64,000 bases of DNA from the NCBI RefSeq assembly GCF_011057975.1, contig NZ_CP049109.1, positions 3,255,001 to 3,319,000 of the forward strand, given 5' to 3'. Below, one piece after another: positions 36,165 through 45,940 of the stretch. The stretch's first letter is position 1. The number at the start of each line of letters is the position of its first letter. Made by a program: the position numbers and the translations under genes. This DNA is from Sphingosinithalassobacter tenebrarum (lineage in GTDB: Bacteria; Pseudomonadota; Alphaproteobacteria; Sphingomonadales; Sphingomonadaceae). The notes under the pieces are model-generated. The model was not told the DNA's origin, made no database searches, and saw only the letters and a list, made by a program, of their open reading frames with translations.

Positions 36165-37606
36165 ATGGCAGTGACAGGCGGCGCATCAACGGATCAGGCG
36201 CCCGATTCGCAACCGCACTGGTCCTCGCGCTTCGCCTTCATCATGGCCGCGATCGGCTCGGCCGTCGGGCTCGGCAATCTCTGGCGCTTTCCCGCGCAGG
36301 CAGCGAGAATGGCGGCGGCGCCTTCGTCATCTTCTACATCGTCTGCGTCGCGCTGATCGGCATGCCGGTGCTGCTTTCGGAAATGCTGATCGGACGCCAC
36401 GGCGGCAGTTCGGCCGTGGAAAGCGCCAAGAAGGTGGCGCGCGATTCGAATGCCTCGACCTTGTGGTCGCTGCTCGCGAGTTTCGGCGTGCTTGGCGCCT
36501 TCCTGATCCTCAGCTTCTACTGCGTCGTCGCGGGCTGGGTGCTCTATTATGTCGGCGTGTTCGCAAGCGATTTCGTTACCGCATTGTCGGGCAATTTCGC
36601 CGGCGGCGCGCTCGCGGGCATGGATCAGGCGGCGATCGAGGGGCTGTTTCCCGGGCTGCTCGGCAATCCGGGCATGCTGATCGGGCTGCACGCGCTGTTC
36701 ATGGCGATCACCCTGTTCTTCGTCGCGCGCGGCGTCAGCGGGGGGATCGAGATCGTCGCGGTATGGCTGATGCCCGCCTTCTTCATCCTGTTCCTCGGCA
36801 TCACCGTGTACAGCCTGTTCAGCGGCGCGCTCGGCGAGACGATGTCGTTCCTGTTCGCCTTCAACCCCGACCGGCTGTTTCACGGCGATGTGATGCTGGC
36901 GGGGCTCGGCCAGGCGTTTTTCTCGCTTTCGCTCGGTTCGGCGCTGATGATCACTTATGGCGCCTATGCCGGGCGCGAGACCAATCTCGCCAATTCGACC
37001 GCGATCATCGCCGTCGCCGATACCGGCGTCGCGATCATGGCGGGGCTGTGCATCTTTCCGATCGTCTTCGCCGCCGGCCTCGACGCCGGGTCGGGGCCGG
37101 GACTGATGTTCGTCTCGCTGCCGGTCGCGTTCCAGGCGATGCCGTTCGGATCGCTGATCGGGCTGTTGTTCTTCGTCATGGTAGGGTTCGCCGCGCTGAC
37201 ATCCTCGGTCGCGCTGCTCGAGGCACCCGCTTCGTGGCTGATGCACCGCTTCAACATCGCCCGCGCGCCTGCCGCGATCATCATCGCGGCGCTCGCCTTC
37301 GCGGTGGGGACGCTGGCGGCACTCGGCTACAATCTGCTTTCCGACGTGCATCCGCTCGGCTTCTGGCCGGCCTTTGCCGGGCTCGACATCCTCGACTCGC
37401 TCGACGCGATTTCGGGCAAGATCCTGCTGCCGCTTTCGGGGCTGCTGACCGCGATCTTCACCGGCTGGATCGCCGATCGGCGGCTGGTCGATGCGGAGAA
37501 CGGCATCGACGGTGGAATCCATGTCCTGTGGCGCTTCCTGATCGCGTGGCTGTGCCCGCTGGCGCTGGCGGCGATCCTGATCGTCGGGCTGTGGCCGACC
37601 GCCTGA
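36165..37606 (+). pseudogene. NSS-family sodium-dependent transporter, frameshifted
   Basis: The N-terminus from ATG 36165 ([23 protein letters not shown]) and the remainder, open from 36362 in another frame (MPVLLSEMLIGRHGG onward, 414 residues), belong to one neurotransmitter:sodium symporter of about 480 residues. The missing link in the second frame reads [20 protein letters not shown]. One G appears lost next to 36303, where GCAGGCGAG would be expected and GCAGCGAG is found. Either a sequencing error or a recently inactivated gene. The C-terminal helices are intact. Confidence 0.8.
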
Positions 37607-37708
37607 ATCATTTCGGTTGTCGGCGGCGCAAAAGCCGCTAGCGTGCCGCTTTCCAATTCGAGCCGCCGGCGCTGATGCGCCGGGGCTCGTTTCGAAAGTC
37701 GCACGTCA

Positions 37709-39292
37709 ATGATCTTCGGGCGCATCAAGCCTCTCGACGCCATCCTTGCCACCGCCGAAAAGAAATCGCTGACCCGCTCGCTGGGCGCCGTGCAACTGAC
37801 CTTGCTCGGCGTCGGCGCGATCATCGGCACGGGCATTTTCGTTCTCACTTCCGAAGCCGCGCAGAAAGCCGGGCCCGGCATGATGTGGGCCTTCGTCATC
37901 GCTGCCGTGGTGTGCGGCGTGGCGGCGCTCTGCTATTCCGAAATCGCGTCGATGGTGCCGGTGTCGGGCTCCGCCTATACCTATACCTATGCCGTGATGG
38001 GCGAGCTGCTCGCCTGGATGGTCGGCTGGGCGCTGATCCTCGAATATGCCGTCGCCGCTTCGGCCGTATCGGTGGGCTGGTCGGGCTATTTCGTCGGCCT
38101 GCTGCACAGCTGGGGAGTCGAATTTCCGCACGTGCTGGCGGTCGGCCCCTATGCGGGAGGAATCGTCAATCTGCCAGCGCTGCTCATCGCGCTGCTCGTC
38201 ACGCTGCTGCTGATGATCGGCACCACCGAAAGCGCGCGGGTGAACGCGGTGCTGGTGGCGATCAAGGTGACCGCGCTGACCGTCTTCATCGGCCTGACCC
38301 TGCCGGTGATGCAGGGGGCCAATTTCGAACCGTTCATGCCGAACGGCTGGTTCGGCAACGGCCATGGCGCGGGCCTCGGCGCGGTCGGTGCGGCGGCCTC
38401 GATCTTCTTCGCCTATGTCGGCTTCGACGCGGTTTCGACGGCGGCGGAGGAGACCAAGAATCCGCAGCGCAACGTGCCGATCGGCCTGATCGGATCGCTG
38501 GCGATCTGTACCGTCTTCTATCTGCTCGTCGCAGCGGGCGCGATCGGGGCGCTGGGCGCGCAGCCGGTGACCGGCCCGGCAGGCGAGATCCTCGCCCCGG
38601 GCACGCAGGCGCTGGCGCAGCAATGCCAGGCGATCGCTTCGGTCGCCACCGAGCCGCTCGTCTGCTCGCGCGAAGCGCTCGCCCATGTCCTGCGCTCGAT
38701 CGGTTACGAGCGGCTGGGCGACCTGATCGGCGTCGCGGCGTTCCTTGCCCTGCCCTCGGTCATCCTGATCATGCTGTTCGGCCAGACGCGCATCTTCTTC
38801 GTGATGGCGCGCGACGGACTGCTTCCCGAAAAGCTCGCCGCGATCCATCCCAAGTGGAAGACGCCGCATATCGTGACGATGATCACCGGCGTCGCCGTCT
38901 CCTTCTTCGCGGCGTTCCTGCCGGTAGGGCAGCTTGCCGACATTTCGAACTCGGGGACTTTGTTCGCCTTCTTCATGGTGGCGCTGGCGGTGCTGATCCT
39001 GCGCCGGACGCAGCCCGATCGCCCGCGCCCGTTCCGCACGCCGCTGGTCTGGGTGGTTGCGCCGTTGGCGATCCTCGGCACGCTCGGCCTCTATTTCAAC
39101 CTGCCGTTCGAAGCGAAGATGGTGCTGCCGGTATGGGGCGGCATCGGGCTGGTCGTCTATTTCCTCTATGGCTACCGCAAGAGCCATGTCGGCCTGGGCC
39201 ATGTCGAAGTGCATGAAGACGATCCCGACGCCCCGCCCCAGCCCGTCCCACCGATCGGCGACGCGCATACGCCGGGCGGCAAGGACGCCTGA
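37709..39292 (+). CDS. APC-superfamily amino acid permease (CAT type)
   Basis: 527 residues with about twelve helices. Family landmarks are GVGAIIGTGIFVLTSEAAQKAGPG at residues 32-55, CYSEIASMVPVSGSAYTYTYAVMGE, and FFAYVGFDAVSTAAEETKNPQRNVP. It resembles bacterial cationic amino acid/YfnA permeases of the inner membrane. Substrate unknown. A rho-independent terminator follows at 39307. The upstream gap to the frameshifted transporter is 102 bp. Confidence 0.92.
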   Translation: MIFGRIKPLDAILATAEKKSLTRSLGAVQLTLLGVGAIIGTGIFVLTSEAAQKAGPGMMWAFVIAAVVCGVAALCYSEIASMVPVSGSAYTYTYAVMGELLAWMVGWALILEYAVAASAVSVGWSGYFVGLLHSWGVEFPHVLAVGPYAGGIVNLPALLIALLVTLLLMIGTTESARVNAVLVAIKVTALTVFIGLTLPVMQGANFEPFMPNGWFGNGHGAGLGAVGAAASIFFAYVGFDAVSTAAEETKNPQRNVPIGLIGSLAICTVFYLLVAAGAIGALGAQPVTGPAGEILAPGTQALAQQCQAIASVATEPLVCSREALAHVLRSIGYERLGDLIGVAAFLALPSVILIMLFGQTRIFFVMARDGLLPEKLAAIHPKWKTPHIVTMITGVAVSFFAAFLPVGQLADISNSGTLFAFFMVALAVLILRRTQPDRPRPFRTPLVWVVAPLAILGTLGLYFNLPFEAKMVLPVWGGIGLVVYFLYGYRKSHVGLGHVEVHEDDPDAPPQPVPPIGDAHTPGGKDA

Positions 39293-39306
39293 GACGACAC
39301 CGAAGA

Positions 39307-39333
39307 GGGCCGGCAGCGATGCCGGCCCTTTTT
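39307..39333 (+). terminator. Rho-independent terminator
   Basis: Nine-bp stem GGGCCGGCA/TGCCGGCCC with a GCGA loop, followed by five T. It ends the permease transcript 14 bp after its stop. Confidence 0.92.
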
Positions 39334-39370
39334 CGTTGCGTTGTCTCGCCCCGAACCGCAGATTTGGCGG

Positions 39371-39928
39371 ATGGCGAGCTATGAGATGTCCGACGCGGAA
39401 ATACGGCGCTTCTGGCGCTTGAGCTGGCTGTCGGCACTTCAGGCCTTTGCCGACCGGGATACCCAGCAACGCCGCTGGCTAGATCCCAAGGAGCGGAACC
39501 CAAGCTACTCGTTCGTCGAATGCATGGCGGACTATTTCGATGGCGCTGCCTATCTTGGGCAGGAGGATGCCTATCGAAAGCGGCTCGAATGGGGGCATCT
39601 CAGCAAGGCAGAAGCCCATACGGTCGCTGGATTTCACGCATTGGCGGATGCCTATCAAGCACCCTGTGACGAATGGGATGCTGCCACCATCCTCGCCGAT
39701 CCGGCATGGCAGGAAGTCGTCGCCAGCGCAGAATGGGCGCAGCAGAAACTGCTGCCGCTGCTGTCCGGCCCGGACGAGATCGAGGCGCTGACGCAACCGC
39801 CCCTCTGGAGCGAGAAGGACGGGAGCTACTACGCCCGACTGCCGGGCACCGCCATCATACCGGCCGCACGCGAGAAACGCGGGCTTCGCGCGATGCTTGC
39901 ATCGATCAAGCTATGGCTTGTCGGCTAG
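39371..39928 (+). CDS. Hypothetical protein
   Basis: 185 residues from ATG 39371; 39341 (TTG) is an alternative without a clear ribosome-binding site. Largely helical and charged, rich in Trp and Ala, with IRRFWRLSWLSALQAFADRDTQQRRW near the start and no signal peptide or membrane helix. Base composition looks slightly less GC-rich than its neighbours. No family is recognised. It starts after a terminator, so it has its own promoter, and is followed 4 bp later by a methyltransferase. Confidence 0.65.
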   Translation: MASYEMSDAEIRRFWRLSWLSALQAFADRDTQQRRWLDPKERNPSYSFVECMADYFDGAAYLGQEDAYRKRLEWGHLSKAEAHTVAGFHALADAYQAPCDEWDAATILADPAWQEVVASAEWAQQKLLPLLSGPDEIEALTQPPLWSEKDGSYYARLPGTAIIPAAREKRGLRAMLASIKLWLVG

Positions 39929-39932
39929 CCCC

Positions 39933-40661
39933 ATGACCGCGCTCTACGACACGATCGGCGTCAATTATGTGCAGCTGCGGCGCCCGGATCCGAGAATCGC
40001 CGCCGCGATTCATCGCGCGCTGGGCGATGCGCGCTCGGTGCTCAATGTCGGTGCGGGCACCGGTTCCTATGAACCCGCCGACCGGCGGGTGACGGCGGTG
40101 GAACCGTCGACGGAGATGATCGCCAGGCGCGCGGCCGATGCCGCACCTGCCATTCAGGGCGTCGCCGAAGCGCTGCCCTTCCCCGACGACAGCTTCGACG
40201 CGTCGATGGCGGTCCTCACGCTCCATCACTGGACCGACAAGGCCGCCGGGCTGCGCGAGATGCGCCGGGTGACGCGCGGGCCAGTGGTGCTGGTCACCTT
40301 CGATCCGGCGCAGCGGCCGTGGCTGACCGACTATCTGCCGCAACTCGCCGCGCTCGACGAGGCGCAGATGCCGACGATGGCGGACTATGCGGACTGGCTG
40401 GGCGATGTCACGGTGTCGCCGCTCGAAGTGCCGCACGACTGCAGCGACGGCTTTCTCTACGCCTATTGGCGCAGGCCCGCCGCCTATCTCGACCCGCGTA
40501 TTCGCTCGGGCATTTCCTCCTTCTGGGCGCTGGACGATCTGCAGGTGGGGCTCGACCGGCTGCGCGACGATCTGAACAGCGGCGAATGGCCGCGCCGCCA
40601 TGCCGCGCTGCTTGCGCGCGAAGCCTATGACGCGGGCTATCGGCTGATCGTCGCGCGGTAA
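39933..40661 (+). CDS. SAM-dependent methyltransferase (UbiE-like class I)
   Basis: 242 residues from ATG 39933. SAM-binding motif I VLNVGAGTGSYE near residue 34, then VEPSTEMI, FPDDSFDASMAVLTLHHWTD and EMRRVTRGPVVLVTF. A class I methyltransferase of the type 11 group; substrate unknown. It begins 4 bp after the previous gene, so they are probably co-transcribed. Confidence 0.88.
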   Translation: MTALYDTIGVNYVQLRRPDPRIAAAIHRALGDARSVLNVGAGTGSYEPADRRVTAVEPSTEMIARRAADAAPAIQGVAEALPFPDDSFDASMAVLTLHHWTDKAAGLREMRRVTRGPVVLVTFDPAQRPWLTDYLPQLAALDEAQMPTMADYADWLGDVTVSPLEVPHDCSDGFLYAYWRRPAAYLDPRIRSGISSFWALDDLQVGLDRLRDDLNSGEWPRRHAALLAREAYDAGYRLIVAR

Positions 40662-40756
40662 CCGAACCCGTATGCCACCGATCCGTCACAAAGCCTTCCC
40701 TCACTCCACCCCATCGGCTAGCCTCCCGCTTTCTGCGTATCCGAAGGGGGATTTTC

Positions 40757-42304
40757 GTGACAGCAGCAGCTGCGGATCAGGCGGCGAACACCAGCCTGAT
40801 CGACCAAGTAACCAATGTGTCCGACTTTATCTGGGGGGGCACATGGAACGGCACCGAGGTGCTGCCGATACCGCCGCTGGTGGTGATCCTTTTCGGGGTC
40901 GGTCTCTATCTGATGATCGGCCTCAAATTCTATCCGATCCTGCAGCTTCCCTCGGCATTCAAGGGGCTGTTCGTCAAATCGGGCGGCAAGAACGGTGCTG
41001 GCGAGATTTCGCCGTTCGCGGCGCTTTCCACGGCGCTGTCGGGTCAGGTCGGCACGGGCAACCTTGCCGGTGTCGCAACCGCGATCACGCTGGGCGGGCC
41101 GGGTGCGATCTTCTGGATGTGGATCACCGCGCTGCTCGGCATGTCGCTCGCCTTCGCCGAAGGCGCGCTCGCCATCCGCTATCGCGAAATCACGCCGGAA
41201 GGCCATTATCGCGGCGGCCCGATGAGCTACATCACCTTCGGCATGGGCCCGAAATGGAAGTGGCTGGCGATCGTCTTCTGTCTTGCCGTGCTCTTCTCAG
41301 GCCTGATCACCGGCAACGGCATTCAGGCGAACAGCTTTGCTGATTCGTTCAACGAACTGACCGGGATGGATGAATGGATCGGCGGCGCTATCGCCGCGAT
41401 CGCGGTGTTCATCGTCATCATCGGCGGCATCAAGTCGATCGGCGCCGTCGCCGAAAAGGTCGTGCCGACCATGGCGACGCTCTACATCATCATGGCGCTG
41501 ATCGCGCTGATCATGAATTTCGGCGATCTTCCCGAAACCTTCAGCCGCATTTTCGGCGGCGCATTCAATCCGCAATCGGCGATGGGCGGCTTTTTGGGCG
41601 CCAGCATGATCGTTGCGATCCGCGCCGGTGCCGCACGCGGCCTGTTCTCGAACGAAGCGGGTCAGGGTTCGACTCCGATCGCGCATGCCGTCGCCCAGAC
41701 CAAGGATCCGGCGCTGCAGGGTCGCTTTGCGATGATGGGCACCTTCATCGACACGATCCTGATCTGCACCATGACCGCGCTGGTCATCCTGACCGTCGAA
41801 GGCCAGTTCACCGGTGGCGGTGAAGCGGTGAAGCATGCCTGGCAGTCCGATCTCAACGGCTTCGCCATGACCTCGGGTGCCTTCGCGGCAGCCTTCCCGC
41901 TCGATGTTGCGGGTATTCCGATCGGCACGCTGGTCGCATCGCTCGCGCTGCTGCTGTTCGTCTTCACGACGTTGCTCACCTGGAGCTATTACGGCGAACG
42001 CGCGATCACCTTTCTCTACGACATGATCCCCGGATCGACGCCGCAAGGCGAGAAGATCCTGCACATGATCTGGCGCCTGCTGTGGTGCGTGGTGATCTTC
42101 TTCAGCGCGACCTTCCCGCTCGAGCTGATCTGGCGGCTGGGCGACATTTCCAACGCGACGATGGTGCTGCCCAACCTGCTGGCGCTGGCGATCCTGTCTC
42201 CGGTGGTGTTCAAGCTCGCCAAGGGTGTCCGCAACGCGGGCAAGGATCATGGCCGCGACACGCCGCACGAACTGTTCGACGAGGCGCCGGCTCCGGCGGA
42301 GTAA
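40757..42304 (+). CDS. AGCS-family alanine/glycine:cation symporter
   Basis: 515 residues, GTG start with GAAGGGGGA upstream. About eleven helices. Signatures are SGQVGTGNLAGVATAITLGGPGAIFWMW (AGCS N-terminal signature, near residue 95) and SNEAGQGSTPIAHA. It couples sodium to alanine or glycine uptake. A strong terminator follows at 42336. Confidence 0.94.
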   Translation: MTAAAADQAANTSLIDQVTNVSDFIWGGTWNGTEVLPIPPLVVILFGVGLYLMIGLKFYPILQLPSAFKGLFVKSGGKNGAGEISPFAALSTALSGQVGTGNLAGVATAITLGGPGAIFWMWITALLGMSLAFAEGALAIRYREITPEGHYRGGPMSYITFGMGPKWKWLAIVFCLAVLFSGLITGNGIQANSFADSFNELTGMDEWIGGAIAAIAVFIVIIGGIKSIGAVAEKVVPTMATLYIIMALIALIMNFGDLPETFSRIFGGAFNPQSAMGGFLGASMIVAIRAGAARGLFSNEAGQGSTPIAHAVAQTKDPALQGRFAMMGTFIDTILICTMTALVILTVEGQFTGGGEAVKHAWQSDLNGFAMTSGAFAAAFPLDVAGIPIGTLVASLALLLFVFTTLLTWSYYGERAITFLYDMIPGSTPQGEKILHMIWRLLWCVVIFFSATFPLELIWRLGDISNATMVLPNLLALAILSPVVFKLAKGVRNAGKDHGRDTPHELFDEAPAPAE

Positions 42305-42335
42305 TCCGCCAGGCCGTCGACGGCCAAACAGCAAA

Positions 42336-42368
42336 GGGCCGGGGAGCGATCCCCGGCCCTTTTGTTTT
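42336..42368 (+). terminator. Rho-independent terminator after the AGCS gene
   Basis: Stem GGGCCGGGGA/TCCCCGGCCC with a GCGA loop, followed by TTTTGTTTTG. Confidence 0.92.
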
Positions 42369-42401
42369 GTTGGCCGTTGCGGCCGCGCGCACCGGACAAG
42401 A

Positions 42402-42436
42402 AAAAGGCCGGGAATCGACCCCGGTCTTTTTTCTCT
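42402..42436. terminator. Bidirectional terminator-like hairpin
   Basis: AAAAAGGCCGGG and CCCGGTCTTTTTT pair around AATCGAC (one G-T pair). Runs of A and T at the two sides allow termination from either strand, between the AGCS gene and the minus-strand kinase. Confidence 0.75.
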
Positions 42437-42446
42437 GTGGACAGAA

Positions 42447-42573
42447 ATCCTCCCCCGGAGGGAGAGGGGGACCGCCGAAGGCGGTGGAGGGGTATTGGCC
42501 GCGAGCGCCTCGCTTGCCGAAACTACCCCTCCGTCAGCCCTTCGGGCTGCCACCTCCCCCGCCGGGGGAGGAA
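42447..42573. repeat. Palindromic repeat, family A copy 4
   Basis: Left end ATCCTCCCCCGGAGGGAGAG, right end CCGCCGGGGGAGGAAT. Inner hairpins GACCGCCGAAGGCGGT and CAGCCCTTCGGGCTG flank the core. It abuts the end of the kinase gene at 42580. Confidence 0.85.
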
Positions 42574-42579
42574 TGTGGC

Positions 42580-43578
42580 TTATCCCAGCTTCTTCGTCAC
42601 CAGATCCTTGAGGTCGACTTCCGGCCGTGCGCCATAGTGGCTGATGATCTCGGCCGCGCAGACCGAGCCCATCCTGAGCGAATCGGCGACGCTCTTGCCC
42701 TGCGCCTGGCCGCGCAGGAAGCCCGCGGCGAACAGGTCGCCCGCGCCGGTGGTGTCGACGACCTTGTCGATCGCCTCCGCCGATACTTCGGCCCGCTCGC
42801 CGCCGGTCAGCGCGATCGCGCCCTTTTCGCTGCGGGTGACGACGAGCACCGGCACCTGCGGCGCGATCTTTTCGACCGCGGCATCGAAATCCTCGAGATC
42901 GGCAAGCGCGAGCAGTTCATTCTCGTTGGCGAACAGGATGTCGACCAGCCCGTCGGCGATCAGCTTGCGGAAATCGTCGCCGTGGCGCGAGATGCAGAAG
43001 ACGTCCGAAAGCGTGAAGGCGACCTTGCGCCCGTTGCTCCGCGCGACGTCGATCGCGGCGCGCATCGCCTGGCGCGGCTCTTCGGGATCCCAGAGATAGC
43101 CTTCGAGATAGAGGATCGCGCCCTTGGCGATCAGATCCTTGTCGAGCGCGCTTTCAGGCAGGAACTGCGAAGCGCCGAGAAAGGTGTTCATCGTGCGCTG
43201 CCCGTCGGGCGTCACGAAGATCAGGCAGCGCGCGGTGGTCGGGTCGCCCGCGCGCGGCGCGGTATCGTAATGGATGCCGACCGAATTGATGTCGTGCTTG
43301 AAGATCTGGCCGAGTTCATCGTCGGCGACCTGGCCGATAAACCCGCATTTGCCGCCGAGCGAGGCGATGCCCGCGACGGTGTTCGCCGCCGAACCGCCCG
43401 AAACCTCGCGCCCCGGCCCCATCTTGGCATAGAGCGCGTCGGCTTCCTCGGGAGAGAAGACGAGCTGCATCGATCCCTTGGTCATGCCCTGTTCGACGAT
43501 GAATTCGTCGCTCGACTGGGCCAGTACATCGACGATCGCATTGCCGATCGCCACGACGTCATATTCAGGGGTCGTCAC
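42580..43578 (-). CDS. PfkB-family sugar/adenosine kinase
   Basis: 332 residues, GTG 43578 with AAGGAG 6 nt upstream. Ribokinase-fold enzyme: AIGNAIVDVLA, SGGSAANTVAGIASLGG, LSDVFCISRHGDDF, ANENELLAL, and the catalytic DTTGAGDLFAAGFL with the Asp base. Alphaproteobacterial homologues are commonly called adenosine kinase. It phosphorylates a nucleoside or sugar with ATP. Longer readings to 43608 lack a ribosome-binding site. Confidence 0.9.
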   Translation of the reverse strand: MTTPEYDVVAIGNAIVDVLAQSSDEFIVEQGMTKGSMQLVFSPEEADALYAKMGPGREVSGGSAANTVAGIASLGGKCGFIGQVADDELGQIFKHDINSVGIHYDTAPRAGDPTTARCLIFVTPDGQRTMNTFLGASQFLPESALDKDLIAKGAILYLEGYLWDPEEPRQAMRAAIDVARSNGRKVAFTLSDVFCISRHGDDFRKLIADGLVDILFANENELLALADLEDFDAAVEKIAPQVPVLVVTRSEKGAIALTGGERAEVSAEAIDKVVDTTGAGDLFAAGFLRGQAQGKSVADSLRMGSVCAAEIISHYGARPEVDLKDLVTKKLG

Positions 43579-43669
43579 ACGCTTCTCCTTTGGGGTTGCA
43601 GCCCGCACCTAGGCGGCGGCAAGAAGGAGTGCAACCGAAGCGCGCAATATCGGGGAGCGGCAAGGCGGG

Positions 43670-44407
43670 ATGTTTCAATCGTTTTTTCTGTCTTTCGGGC
43701 AGTTGCTCGACAAGCCGATCGCGCGGGTTTTTCTGAAATCGCTTGCGGTCACGATCATTGCTTTCGGCGTAGTCGGCGCAGCACTTTGGTGGGGCATGCG
43801 CTGGCTGTTCCGGCTGGTGAACGGCGCGCCGGCGGGCGAGCCGGGCACGCTGTGGGGCTGGGCCACGGGGTGGGCGCAGGCGGCCAGCGAGCATCAGGGG
43901 CTGGCGGACCTGATCTCGCTGATCCTGTTCCTGCTCGCTTCCTGGCTGCTGTTCCGCGCGATCGCCGTCGCCGTGATCGGCATCTTCGCCGACGAAGTCG
44001 TCGTCGCGGTCGAACAGAAACATTATCCCGACCGGCTGGCGAGCGCGCGCGACGTGCCTTTCTGGCGCGGCGTATGGATGGGGCTGGGATCGGCGGCGCG
44101 CGCGATCGCGATCAATGTCGTTCTCTCGCCGCTATACCTGATCCTGCTGGTGACCGGCGTCGGCACCGCGGTCGCCTTCTTCGTCGTCAATGCCTGGCTG
44201 CTCGGCCGCGACCTGGGCGATATGGTCGCCGCGCGCCACATGCCGAAGGAAAAGCTGGCACGCTGGCGCTCACGCACCATCTTTCGCCGCTTCCTGCTTG
44301 GCGGTATCGGGACCGGGCTGTTCCTGATACCGGGGCTGAACCTGATCGCCCCGGTGCTCGGCACGGCAATGGCGACGCATATGCTGCATCGAAAGGGTAT
44401 TGAATGA
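43670..44407 (+). CDS. EI24/CysZ-like membrane protein
   Basis: 245 residues with four to five hydrophobic segments (about 23-47, 80-104, 145-174, 205-228). The pattern RRFLLGGIGTGLFLIPGLNLIAPVLGTAMATHM matches the EI24/CysZ family, some of which move sulphate or other anions. Its stop overlaps the next lipoprotein start (ATGA). No cys genes are near. Confidence 0.82.
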   Translation: MFQSFFLSFGQLLDKPIARVFLKSLAVTIIAFGVVGAALWWGMRWLFRLVNGAPAGEPGTLWGWATGWAQAASEHQGLADLISLILFLLASWLLFRAIAVAVIGIFADEVVVAVEQKHYPDRLASARDVPFWRGVWMGLGSAARAIAINVVLSPLYLILLVTGVGTAVAFFVVNAWLLGRDLGDMVAARHMPKEKLARWRSRTIFRRFLLGGIGTGLFLIPGLNLIAPVLGTAMATHMLHRKGIE

Positions 44408-44778
44408 AGGCGCGTATCGCTGCGGTCGCTCTGGCCGCCCTGCTGGTTTCGGCATGCAGCAGCGGGAGCGGCATTACCGGCGCCGCGCGACGCCCCGGCC
44501 CGGCGGTTCCGGTGCCCACCGATGTACCGCTGACCACTGCGGTCATGGGGCAGCAGGCCGACCGGCTGTTCGCGCAGTTCGGCGCGCCGACACTCGACAT
44601 CAGCGAGGGGCGCGGACGCAAGGTTCAGTTCGCCAACGGCACCTGCGTTCTCGACGCCTATCTCTACCCCCCTGAAAACGGGCGCGGATCACCGACGGTT
44701 ACGTTCATGGAAACGCGGCTGCGCGACGGCAGCCCGATCGATCCGTCGAGCTGCATCGCGTCACTGCGCGCGCGTTAA
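44404..44778 (+). CDS. Small lipoprotein, unknown function
   Basis: 124 residues; lipobox VSAC, Cys18, followed by SSGSG (no Asp at +2). Two later cysteines (about 81 and 119) may pair. Some resemblance to SmpA/BamE-like small outer-membrane lipoproteins in VMGQQADRLFAQFGAP. Translationally coupled to the EI24-like gene. Confidence 0.72.
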   Translation: MKARIAAVALAALLVSACSSGSGITGAARRPGPAVPVPTDVPLTTAVMGQQADRLFAQFGAPTLDISEGRGRKVQFANGTCVLDAYLYPPENGRGSPTVTFMETRLRDGSPIDPSSCIASLRAR

Positions 44779-45902
44779 GGCGCGAGCGTCCACTCGCGCG
44801 TGACATCATCGTCGGGTTCACCGGCGGCACGCGCATCGCGCTCCTGCCGCCAGCGGGCCGGATCGAGCCGTCCCAGCGCCCAGACCGCCGCTCCGCGCAC
44901 GGCCGGCGCCTCGTCATCGAGCAAACCGGCAACCTGTGGCACCATTGCCGCCTCGCCGCTGTTGCCCGCCGCGATCAGGCAGTTGCGCACCATCCGGTCG
45001 CGCCCGATCCGCTTGATCGGCGATCCCGAAAACACCTGGCGAAACGCCGTATCGTCGAGCGCCATCAGATCCCCGAGCGCCGGGGCAGCCAGTTCGCCGC
45101 GCGGCAGGAATGCGCGATGCGCCGCGCTTTGCCGCGCAAACTTGTTCCACGGGCAAACCGCCAGGCAATCGTCGCAGCCATAGATGCGATTGCCGATGCC
45201 CTGCCGGAATTCGTGCGGGATCGGTCCGGCATGTTCGATCGTCAGATAGGAAATGCACCGCCGCGCATCGAGCCGGTAGGGTGCGGGAAAGGCATCGGTC
45301 GGACATGCATCCTGACAGGCCGAACATCTGCCGCAACTGTCGCGCCCGGCCCGGTCGGGCGCCAGATCGAGCGTGGTGTAAATCGCGCCGAGGAACAGCC
45401 AGCTGCCGTGATCGCGGCTCACCAGATTGCTGTGCTTGCCCTGCCAGCCCAGCCCCGCCGCTTCCGCCAGCGGCTTTTCCATCACCGGCGCGGTATCGAC
45501 GAACACCTTGAGCTCGGTTTCGGGAATTTCGGCGACCAGCCAGCGGGCTAGATGCTTGAGCGCCTTTTTCACCGTGTCGTGATAGTCGGCGCCCTGGGCA
45601 TAGACCGAGATGCGCCCCACCCCGCCCGCATCGGCGAGCGCAAGCGGATCGCGACCGGGAGCGTAGCTCATTCCCAACGCGATCACCGATCGGACTTCGG
45701 GCCAGAGCGATGCCGGGCTCTGGCGCTGATGCGCGCGCGCCTCCATCCAGATCATGTCGCCATGACAGCCATCGGCGATCCATTGGTGCAATCGCTCGCC
45801 GGCGCGCGGCGCGGCATCGGCGCGCGCAATCCCGGCCGCGGCGAAGCCGAGTTCGGCGGCCTTTTCCCGGATCCGTGTTTCGATTGGCTTGTGGTCGGTC
45901 AC
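44775..45902 (-). CDS. queG: Epoxyqueuosine reductase
   Basis: 375 residues. Reduces epoxyqueuosine in tRNA to queuosine using cobalamin and two [4Fe-4S] clusters. The N-terminal DUF1730 region (SYAPGRDPLALAD) precedes the ferredoxin-like CGRCSACQDACPTDAF and second cluster GCDDCLAVCPWNKFA, then HEAT-like C-terminal repeats. QueA (3857) and Tgt (11631) precede it in the pathway. Converges with the preceding lipoprotein by 4 bp. Confidence 0.96.
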   Translation of the reverse strand: MTDHKPIETRIREKAAELGFAAAGIARADAAPRAGERLHQWIADGCHGDMIWMEARAHQRQSPASLWPEVRSVIALGMSYAPGRDPLALADAGGVGRISVYAQGADYHDTVKKALKHLARWLVAEIPETELKVFVDTAPVMEKPLAEAAGLGWQGKHSNLVSRDHGSWLFLGAIYTTLDLAPDRAGRDSCGRCSACQDACPTDAFPAPYRLDARRCISYLTIEHAGPIPHEFRQGIGNRIYGCDDCLAVCPWNKFARQSAAHRAFLPRGELAAPALGDLMALDDTAFRQVFSGSPIKRIGRDRMVRNCLIAAGNSGEAAMVPQVAGLLDDEAPAVRGAAVWALGRLDPARWRQERDARAAGEPDDDVTREWTLAP

Positions 45903-45940
45903 TCCCTCCCGCTACCACGGGCCGGCAAGGAGAAGATAGC

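Noticed and set aside
37706..39469. A 587-codon minus-strand frame opposite the APC permease
   Set aside because: Low-complexity and without homology-like motifs; the plus-strand permease explains the region.
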